A stretch of DNA of 64,000 bases from Bordetella parapertussis (GTDB lineage Bacteria; Pseudomonadota; Gammaproteobacteria; Burkholderiales; Burkholderiaceae_B), in the NCBI GenBank assembly GCA_945865935.1, contig CAMBFI010000003.1, positions 117,754-181,753 of the forward strand, read 5' to 3'. Shown piece after piece: positions 58,652-64,000 of this stretch. The stretch's first letter is position 1. The number at the start of each line of letters is the position of its first letter. The notes below the pieces were generated by a model. That model did no database searches, had not been told where the DNA came from, and saw only the letters and a program-made list of their open reading frames with translations. The position numbers and the translations under genes were made by a program.

Positions 58652-58891
58652 AAGCGGATCGCTTTTAGCTGAACCGAACAAGCGCTAGTGGATACGAAGA
58701 GCTGCTTAATAATGATCGACACGGGGTAGTGAACCGATGCAGTCCTTAACCAAGGCACGTCGTTGTAATAGATAATTTAAAACCTTATGATTGCAAACGA
58801 GCGGACGTTCCTCTTAGCGTTAAAAAAAGCGAACTGCGACGCGATAGTTTTTCTCTGTCGCTAACAATTAAAGTTGATATGAGGAATAACC

Positions 58892-59533
58892 ATGACTGCA
58901 ATTTTTGCTTATGCTAAGGACGACATTTCTTTCATTGCGGCAGATTCACGCCGCGGGATCCTCCCCACGACTGAAGTCCTTAAGGTGCATCAGTGGTCTG
59001 AACACATACTGATTGCACAAACAGGGGACGGCCCCGCGATGACTAAATTGATTCATAAGATGTTAGAGATACGTGATAATTGTGCGGACCAAACTACCGA
59101 CCTTCCTACATTAACTAGTATTTTTAAAATTAAGACATTGGGAAAGAACATATGCGGGAAATTCGTTGTGGCCGTCGCTTCCCACGGTCAGGACAAGGCG
59201 CAAATACAAACATTTGATTGTTGTACGCGTCAAACCACCACGGTAGGCAACCTGCTCGACATATACGCCGATGGCACCTCTCAACCAATCTTCCAAAATA
59301 TTGCAGATTATGAATTTCAAAAAATGCTCAACTCTGGGCACCCAATTCCTTTGGACATTTGGGCGGTAGAGTGTATTAAAAAAGCCAAAACCCAAGCACC
59401 GGATTATGTCGACTTTCCAGCAACCCTCGCAATAACGAGACCAATCGCTCCTTCCATGCGTAGATGTATTATCCAAAAGGTACCTAGCGCTGGAGTATTT
59501 ACCCAAAGCAGCCTAGACTTTTTGGCTTCGTGA
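58892..59533 (+). CDS. Proteasome/HslV-like Ntn hydrolase
   Basis: A 213-residue protein. After Met1 comes Thr2, and the start MTAIFAYAKDDISFIAADSRR follows the proteasome beta/HslV pattern. If Thr2 is the mature Thr1, D18 falls exactly at the catalytic Asp17 position. K31 in VLKVHQ is a candidate for Lys33, and AQTGDGPAM fits the Gly47 loop (AGFAGG in HslV). The C-terminal half has no recognisable motif. It lies within the cargo segment; GAGGAAT precedes the ATG. No unfoldase (HslU-like) gene is present. Its function could be degradation of small proteins or an immunity role, both speculative. Confidence 0.65.
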   Translation: MTAIFAYAKDDISFIAADSRRGILPTTEVLKVHQWSEHILIAQTGDGPAMTKLIHKMLEIRDNCADQTTDLPTLTSIFKIKTLGKNICGKFVVAVASHGQDKAQIQTFDCCTRQTTTVGNLLDIYADGTSQPIFQNIADYEFQKMLNSGHPIPLDIWAVECIKKAKTQAPDYVDFPATLAITRPIAPSMRRCIIQKVPSAGVFTQSSLDFLAS

Positions 59534-59692
59534 AAGGATTAGCGTCGAACCGAATCGGCAATGGAACGAGCTGAAGCTAAAAAAGCAACATATTAGTCAT
59601 CTCATGGCAGGGTTAATAGCTAGAAATGCTGAATTGCAAATCGGATTTAGAGCGGCAAACTTGGTTTTGAACAGGAGATCTAATCTCTGTGA

Positions 59693-61552
59693 ATGGTCAA
59701 AATGAGCACGAAAGCTGATGCGCCAACGGTAGCTTCAAAGAATGCTGAAAGGCTTCTAAAGCTGCAAAAAATTGCAATAACAAACTCAGGAAAATGTCTG
59801 ACTGAGTCCTACATCAACGCTCGCACAAAACTCACATGGGAGTGTGCGCTTGGCCACATCTGGCAGGCTAATGCGAACAATGTACAAAATGGTACTTGGT
59901 GCCCAATCTGTTCCCGCAAAAACACGATAAAAGCACGGCACGTACTTTCCGCCAACACTATTGAAAAAAATGAAGCTCGTTTGCTAGCTATCTTTTCACG
60001 AATACGAGCAATTGCGCACAAGCACGGCGGCGAGTGTCTATCGCCCACCCTTTTAAGTTCGAAAGAAAAATTGAACTGGAAATGTGCGATTGGTCATCAA
60101 TGGGAAGCTAATGCAAACAATATTGCCAGCGGCACTTGGTGCCCCAAATGCGCGATCGTTACCAACTCTCAAAGACAACAAAGAACTATTGCCGATCTAA
60201 AGGCTCGCGCAACTGAAATGGGCGGACAATGTCTGTCCGATACGTTATCGTCGCCTACTACCAAAGTTCGTTGGCGATGCAATCTCGGTCACGAGTGGGA
60301 GGCAACCCCACAGAGCGTGGTTGGCGCAAAAAACTGGTGCCCACGTTGTGGCAAAGATCAAAACGACAAAAGACTCGATGAAATGCGTCCCACTAAACTG
60401 GACGCACTCAAGAAAATAGCGGTTGAGCGAGGTGGCGAGTGCTTATCTGATAAATATTTAAAGCAAAACTCACACTTAAACTGGCGATGTGGGAATGGGC
60501 ATGAGTGGAAGGCAAAGCCAGCCAATATTTTGCAAGGCACTTGGTGTCCAGTCTGCTCTGCTCGACTGGGCGAACGTATATGCCGTGAATTCTTTGAGCA
60601 ATTGTTTCAAACGGAATTTCCAAAAGCCAAACCAGAGTGGCTTAGATCTGAGACGGAAACTCTGCTAGAACTTGATGGGTACTCTGAGGCATTGAGTATC
60701 GCCTTTGAACATCATGGAACCTATCACTACGAAGTCATCCCTCCCTTTTCGCCCACGCCGGCCGCATTAAAAAAGCGACAAGCTACGGACGAATTAAAAA
60801 AGACGATATGTAAAGCACGTGGGGTGGTACTAATCGAAATCCCCGAGGTGCCAACTTTGACGTCGATCGAACACTTGAAGTCGCTAATTATTAATGAATG
60901 TAGCAAACAAAATCGGTCAATCCCTCGCGCCGAAGTTGAGGTCAATTTAACTAACGCATATAAACCCACTCTGCCTTACGCCGAGCTAATTCAAATTGCC
61001 ATTGAAAATCAAGGCGAACTAATTAGTCCTTCATTTTTAGGCTGGTCGACACCCTTGATATGGCGTTGCGCCAATAACCATGAGTGGTCAAGCTCGCCAT
61101 CGAGCGTTTTGTATCAAAAAAGTTGGTGCCCGTATTGTGCTGGCGTTGTAAAGAAAACGCTCACTGACATGCAAGAACTTGCAGCCACAAGAAATGGAAG
61201 ATGCTTATCGACAGAATATTTGGGTGCACGCGTGCCATTGAGATGGCAATGTGACAAAAGTCACGAATGGGATGCCGCTCCGACTAGCATTACAAGCAGG
61301 GGGTCATGGTGCCCATATTGCGCTGGGCAAAAAGGCTTTTCCGCAACCATTGAATTTATGCGCGAAACAGCCATTGAGCGGGGTGGAAGGTGCCTTTCTG
61401 TCGAATATAAAAACTCAAAGACTAAACTTCGCTGGCAGTGCGCGATTGGGCACGAGTGGGATGCAATCCCCCTAAATGTAATTCATAAAAAGTCATGGTG
61501 CCCACATTGCGCTAGAAGAGGCAAGGCTCCAATCAAAGCGGTTAGTGGTTAA
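59693..61552 (+). CDS. Seven-zinc-finger protein with central nuclease-like domain
   Basis: A 619-residue protein built of seven repeats of 55-60 residues. Each has GGxCLSxxY, LxWxCxxGHxW, and WCPxC, i.e. four Cys/His metal ligands per repeat (treble-clef/zinc-ribbon, DUF4379/PF14311-like). Four repeats (about 20-293) come first, three (about 427-610) last. Between them, about 294-405, is a restriction-endonuclease-like core: LELDGYSEALSIAFEHHGTYHY, then Arg/Asp/Lys residues and CKARGVVLIEIPE. The acidic D and E of a PD-(D/E)xK site are there, but the position of the catalytic Lys is occupied by His. A DNA-binding nuclease, possibly defensive. A later ATG (59702) is an alternative start. Confidence 0.72.
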   Translation: MVKMSTKADAPTVASKNAERLLKLQKIAITNSGKCLTESYINARTKLTWECALGHIWQANANNVQNGTWCPICSRKNTIKARHVLSANTIEKNEARLLAIFSRIRAIAHKHGGECLSPTLLSSKEKLNWKCAIGHQWEANANNIASGTWCPKCAIVTNSQRQQRTIADLKARATEMGGQCLSDTLSSPTTKVRWRCNLGHEWEATPQSVVGAKNWCPRCGKDQNDKRLDEMRPTKLDALKKIAVERGGECLSDKYLKQNSHLNWRCGNGHEWKAKPANILQGTWCPVCSARLGERICREFFEQLFQTEFPKAKPEWLRSETETLLELDGYSEALSIAFEHHGTYHYEVIPPFSPTPAALKKRQATDELKKTICKARGVVLIEIPEVPTLTSIEHLKSLIINECSKQNRSIPRAEVEVNLTNAYKPTLPYAELIQIAIENQGELISPSFLGWSTPLIWRCANNHEWSSSPSSVLYQKSWCPYCAGVVKKTLTDMQELAATRNGRCLSTEYLGARVPLRWQCDKSHEWDAAPTSITSRGSWCPYCAGQKGFSATIEFMRETAIERGGRCLSVEYKNSKTKLRWQCAIGHEWDAIPLNVIHKKSWCPHCARRGKAPIKAVSG

Positions 61553-61650
61553 ACACTCCTCAGACTAATCAGCTATTTTTTTATTTGAGGGAATAATTGC
61601 GCTCTCAGCGCAACGACTTCTGGAATTTTTGGGTCGATGGCTTCAGCGCG

Positions 61651-61670
61651 TAGAGGGCTAGAACTTACGC
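61651..61670 (+). repeat. 20-bp direct repeat, copy 2
   Basis: Identical to 58632-58651. It overlaps the stop codon of the minus-strand exported protein gene. The bases before it (gcgcg) also recur before copy 1 with one base inserted. Confidence 0.85.
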
Positions 61671-62134
61671 TTTGCTACCCAAGGCTCGCACTGACCGTTT
61701 ATTTCAGATGAATGAGATTTGCGCTGTGGGTATTTATTATCAAAGCTTTTAAATGCTTGCCAAACACCCGTTTTTCGATTGATATCAAATGTCTCGTATG
61801 TCTCTACAGGAAATATAAGAATCGAATCAAAATAGCGACGAAAGCTGAAGTTATCGGCATTAAAGCTGTAGCTGCCCCAAAGGTCATCTTTAGTTTTTTC
61901 TGAATACTTTGGAAGATCCTCCCGCTTGATAGTTGTCGTCTCCACCCCATCATGCCAAATAATCAAATTAGGCGACAACTCGTAAAATCGTTCGACCATA
62001 TAAGTATTTCTGGGCATAGCGACGCCCGAAGCTACGGCCTGACCCACGCATCGCAAACTAATCGTCTGTGCGCTCAAGGGCAAGCAAATCAGCATCAGGC
62101 CTAGTAATGCGAAGGTGTTAAATCGGCTTGTCAT
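61658..62134 (-). CDS. Hypothetical exported protein
   Basis: A 158-residue protein with a signal peptide (MTSRFNTFALLGLMLICLPLSAQ, cleavage after SAQ). The mature part has two Cys that could form a disulphide (C29, C150 approximately) and aromatic strands (FYELSPNLIIWHDG, SYSFNADNFSFRRYF). I do not recognise the family. It lies convergent to the zinc-finger gene; a small hairpin (61597-61613) separates the ends. Probably periplasmic or surface cargo. Confidence 0.6.
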   Translation of the reverse strand: MTSRFNTFALLGLMLICLPLSAQTISLRCVGQAVASGVAMPRNTYMVERFYELSPNLIIWHDGVETTTIKREDLPKYSEKTKDDLWGSYSFNADNFSFRRYFDSILIFPVETYETFDINRKTGVWQAFKSFDNKYPQRKSHSSEINGQCEPWVAKRKF

Positions 62135-62270
62135 TTTATGGATTACTTAATTTGTGTTCGCCATCATTATTGATGCACCTAGTCAGAAAAACTGCGATCA
62201 CTATCAATAATTACGTAGCCTTAATTTCGATAATCATCTAATCGAAAAATTAGCATTTCTGTGACCAAGA

Positions 62271-62711
62271 TTAAAAAATCAACTTAAACACGTTGCCGCG
62301 TTCGTCTTTCGCTACACCCGACCCGTTTGCCGTCCCACTTCCTGTGTAAAACTCAATTTGTAAGCGATTGCCGCTCGAACAAACTGCAATAGCTTCGCCG
62401 CGATTAATACCTGGCATATTTGTCGTCATAATTGAAGCCCCAGTCAGAGCACCGTATTGGGTGAAAAGAGAACCCCAGCTGGTGCTTGTAAGTTGGGGAG
62501 CTATAGATGCCCATCTACCAACGCATTGATCTCCATTTGGATAGGTAACAGAAAACTTTCCGCTATTCGATGAAACATTTTCTGCAGAGGCGCTTAGCAC
62601 TTGATTAGGAGTTTCACTCCTAATCGGTCCCTCCACTGGAAACATACTAATAGCCGCTGAACAAGCCGTTAATAAGAAGATTGGTAGCGTAAAAATAAGC
62701 TTGGTTGTCAT
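62271..62711 (-). CDS. Hypothetical lipoprotein
   Basis: A 146-residue protein whose N-terminus has a lipobox: LTAC (Cys17) after a short hydrophobic stretch, so it is likely a membrane-anchored lipoprotein. Ser/Thr/Gly-rich mature part with YPNGDQCVGRW and GSGTANGSGVAKDERGN. Family unknown. It is downstream of the BamE-like lipoprotein gene by 6 bp and is probably co-transcribed with it. Confidence 0.65.
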   Translation of the reverse strand: MTTKLIFTLPIFLLTACSAAISMFPVEGPIRSETPNQVLSASAENVSSNSGKFSVTYPNGDQCVGRWASIAPQLTSTSWGSLFTQYGALTGASIMTTNMPGINRGEAIAVCSSGNRLQIEFYTGSGTANGSGVAKDERGNVFKLIF

Positions 62712-62717
62712 ATGCTC

Positions 62718-63062
62718 TTATCTTTGCCTTATTTCAATGACGGAATCTGGTGCACTTTGCCAGTTGATCTGCCTCATAAATCCCGTGCAACCTGTTGAAT
62801 ATGATTTATATGAACTGATGCCCGTTACACGACCCGACTGCAACCAAATAATTTTGTGGTCGTTTGATCCAAAGGTCGCGCCCGACACGCAGTATTGCCA
62901 TGCCTCTTGCGCGCCAGCCATCTGACGATCAGCAGGCGCGCCCATCACCTCAAGCACTCGCTCCTTGCTATCGCCTGCGTTCAGCAAGATCGTCTTGTTA
63001 TCGAGCGTGCCACAGCCGCTTAACGCCATCAGAAGTAAGCCGATCGCCAAGCCTTTAAACAT
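62718..63062 (-). CDS. Small lipoprotein with SmpA/OmlA (BamE)-like domain
   Basis: A 114-residue lipoprotein: the signal MFKGLAIGLLLMALSGC has a lipobox LSGC. The mature core NAGDSKERVLEVMGAPADRQMAGAQEAWQYC has the BamE/SmpA pattern in which a turn-helix (MGxP) is followed by a strand with Trp and Tyr. It would be attached to a membrane facing the periplasm. Its promoter region is shared with the XRE gene and contains two 17-bp operators, so the regulator probably controls it. True BamE is chromosomal elsewhere; this is an element copy of the fold (inference). Confidence 0.7.
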   Translation of the reverse strand: MFKGLAIGLLLMALSGCGTLDNKTILLNAGDSKERVLEVMGAPADRQMAGAQEAWQYCVSGATFGSNDHKIIWLQSGRVTGISSYKSYSTGCTGFMRQINWQSAPDSVIEIRQR

Positions 63063-63085
63063 AACGCTTCCTTTGAGCAGCTAAA

Positions 63086-63102
63086 TCTACGAATTTCGTA
63101 GA
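63086..63102. promoter_or_regulatory. Operator 1 of the XRE regulator
   Basis: Palindrome TCTACGA-att-TCGTAGA. Copy 2 differs at one central base. It lies 24 bp upstream of the lipoprotein start. Confidence 0.75.
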
Positions 63103-63119
63103 GACAAGTCTACTACTGT

Positions 63120-63136
63120 TCTACGAATATCGTAGA
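63120..63136. promoter_or_regulatory. Operator 2 of the XRE regulator, abutting its start codon
   Basis: Palindrome TCTACGA-ata-TCGTAGA, ending two bases before the ATG at 63138. Centres of the two operators are 34 bp apart (about three helical turns). Confidence 0.75.
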
Positions 63137-63137
63137 T

Positions 63138-63467
63138 ATGTCGATCATTCAAAGCCCTGATGCTAATGTTCTTGCTCGAAGGATTAGGCAAGCCCGTGAG
63201 GCAATAGGGCTACCCCAAGATAAGCTTGGTGTTTTGATTGGTCTAGATGAGGGTTGCGCCTCTGCAAGAATCAGCAGGTACGAGTCTGGCAAGCATCAAC
63301 CGCCCCTCAAAACGGCACAATTGCTTGCAACCAAGCTAGGAGTGCCAACGGCTTACCTGTTCTGCGAAGATGACCTCTTAGCTGAAGCGATCTTGAAATT
63401 GTCACAACTAAGCAAATCTAAGCTCGCGCAACAAATAAAAATTATTGATCAGTTATTAGAAAAATAA
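63138..63467 (+). CDS. XRE-family transcriptional regulator
   Basis: A 109-residue repressor-like protein. The helix-turn-helix covers about residues 12-66, with LARRIRQAREAIGLPQDKLGVLIGL and ISRYESGKHQPPLKTAQLLATKLGVP. A short C-terminal helix follows, perhaps for dimerisation. It is divergent from the lipoprotein pair, with both 17-bp operators in the 75-bp gap. Operator 2 overlaps the expected ribosome site, so autorepression is likely; no Shine-Dalgarno is visible, and it may be a leaderless transcript. Confidence 0.85.
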   Translation: MSIIQSPDANVLARRIRQAREAIGLPQDKLGVLIGLDEGCASARISRYESGKHQPPLKTAQLLATKLGVPTAYLFCEDDLLAEAILKLSQLSKSKLAQQIKIIDQLLEK

Positions 63468-63731
63468 AATTTACTTCGACCTCTGCGCCCGCACATTGCC
63501 AATTACAAATGACCGTACCCCCCCCTCTCGGACTAGAGGGTAAAGTTTTATGATTTGTCCGCTCTAAGCTTGCACGCCCACACCCCCTTGATGGCTAGCT
63601 GCTGGTGTCGCGCAAAGAGCATAGAATCTGAGATAGAATCATTTAAGTACACTTTTCTCTTTGATGGTTTGGATGAGGGGAAAGATTTAATTAACCCTGA
63701 TAAACCTTGCAGATGCTTGGTGTTCTACGGA
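63468..63731. other. Right-end non-coding stretch of the element
   Basis: No supported gene. It holds a run of eight C (63518-63525) and an inverted repeat ccctct/agaggg around a 6-base loop (63524-63541), perhaps the XRE terminator. Short open frames here end in the T tract of attR and show no family resemblance. Confidence 0.5.
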
Positions 63732-63779
63732 CACCGCTTCCGCCAGAAAGCCCTCTTATGGGCTTTTTTTTCGTCCTAA
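63732..63779 (+). repeat. attR: right direct repeat of the element
   Basis: First 14 bases equal the tRNA-Ser 3' end. The next 34 bases include a hairpin (gccc/gggc) and eight T residues, differing from attL at five positions. Marks the right boundary of the element. Confidence 0.88.
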
Positions 63780-63802
63780 TATTAGAATCTGAACTATCGC
63801 CA

Positions 63803-64000
63803 TTAAAACGACCACTGCAATTGCGCCTGTAGCATTTGGCTACTAGACTGGGCTGCCACCGTGGCAGAGTAGACGAGGTTCAAGCGGCTCGACGCACCAA
63901 GACTGGCGCCAATACCCACTTCAAAGATGGCTGCATCTCGAGCCATTGGTGCAGCGCTCACGGTAAAGCCCGGTCCCGTGGCAAATGCCAGCGTTGTTGT
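63803..64000 (-). CDS. Autotransporter beta-domain protein, C-terminal part (cut by window end)
   Basis: Reading the minus strand from the right edge gives 65 codons ending in LQAQLQWSF and TAA at 63803. The upstream part shows APMARDAAIFEVGIGASLG and LNLVYSATVAAQ. This is the pattern of the last strands of an autotransporter barrel (GAPLARDAxxxxxGLxAxL...Y) with the terminal Phe required for outer-membrane insertion. The gene extends to the right beyond the window. It lies outside attR and is therefore the original chromosomal neighbour of tRNA-Ser. Confidence 0.8.
   Translation of the reverse strand, partial: TTTLAFATGPGFTVSAAPMARDAAIFEVGIGASLGASSRLNLVYSATVAAQSSSQMLQAQLQWSF

Larger units (their letters stand above)
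52853..63779. mobile_element. Integrated phage-satellite-like element (PICI/P4-type), about 10.9 kb
   Basis: Bounded by a 48-bp direct repeat (52853-52900 and 63732-63779; first 14 bp identical, 43 of 48 overall), with the left copy forming the 3' end of tRNA-Ser(TGA). Just inside is a tyrosine integrase. Following genes are an unknown, an AlpA-like regulator, an M41-like protease, a primase-helicase, a terminase small subunit, a cargo segment, three exported proteins and an XRE regulator. There are no capsid, tail, portal, large terminase, lysis, conjugation or relaxase genes. That composition suits a satellite that borrows a helper phage's packaging, or a decayed prophage. The call as an integrated element is strong; the satellite type is inference. 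Confidence 0.85.

Noticed and set aside
63555..63779. 74-codon plus-strand frame at the right end of the element
   Set aside because: It runs through attR into the T tract, with no ribosome site and no recognisable protein pattern.

Overview
The window is a piece of a betaproteobacterial chromosome, most likely order Burkholderiales and close to the Alcaligenaceae (Bordetella/Achromobacter relatives). This rests on gene content and order: smc-zipA-ligA, a fused tsaB-rimI gene, a RisA-like regulator beside ispD/ispF-mfd, a complete nuoA-N operon followed by a DUF2818 gene, tpiA-secG-tRNA-Leu, a general porin ending in Phe, a Bug/TctC binding protein and a lysine-rich histone-like protein. The taxonomic call is inference from protein families; no search was run.

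Region 1 (1-11,255) looks like a nutrient-scavenging island. A Dpp/Opp-type importer (its first ATPase gene is cut by the left edge) runs into a formylglycine-type phosphonate monoester hydrolase/phosphodiesterase and a HAD phosphatase on the plus strand. Convergent to it, with overlapping stop codons, is a minus-strand set: Bug protein, periplasmic binding protein, two permeases, ATPase and a GpdQ-like metallophosphodiesterase. Two unrelated phosphodiesterases, a phosphomonoesterase and two importers suggest use of organic phosphodiesters or phosphonates as phosphorus source.

Region 2 (11,300-33,100) is mostly housekeeping: a histone-H1-like repeat protein with a strong promoter, the biotin importer bioMNY, a translationally coupled msrB-yciB-bolA-parvulin operon, ligA/zipA/smc, lplT, a family 4 uracil-DNA glycosylase, tsaB-rimI, a RisA-like regulator with no kinase beside it, ispF/ispD, mfd and serB.

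Region 3 (32,801-47,774) is the whole respiratory complex I operon on the minus strand, followed upstream by a porin, an aminotransferase, a universal stress protein with a perfect FNR-type box, tRNA-Leu(GAG), secG and tpiA.

Region 4 (52,853-63,779) is an integrated mobile element of about 10.9 kb in the 3' end of tRNA-Ser(TGA), bounded by a 48-bp imperfect direct repeat whose first 14 bp are exact. It encodes a tyrosine integrase, an AlpA-like regulator, a stand-alone FtsH-M41-like metalloprotease, a primase-helicase, a Sf6-type terminase small subunit with no large subunit or structural genes, a proteasome/HslV-like Ntn hydrolase, a seven-zinc-finger protein with a nuclease-like core, three exported proteins and an XRE regulator with two near-identical 17-bp operators. 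This matches the plan of a phage satellite (PICI/P4-like). The protease, Ntn hydrolase and zinc-finger nuclease are the most novel genes in the window. Right of the element is the C-terminus of an autotransporter gene, cut by the window end.
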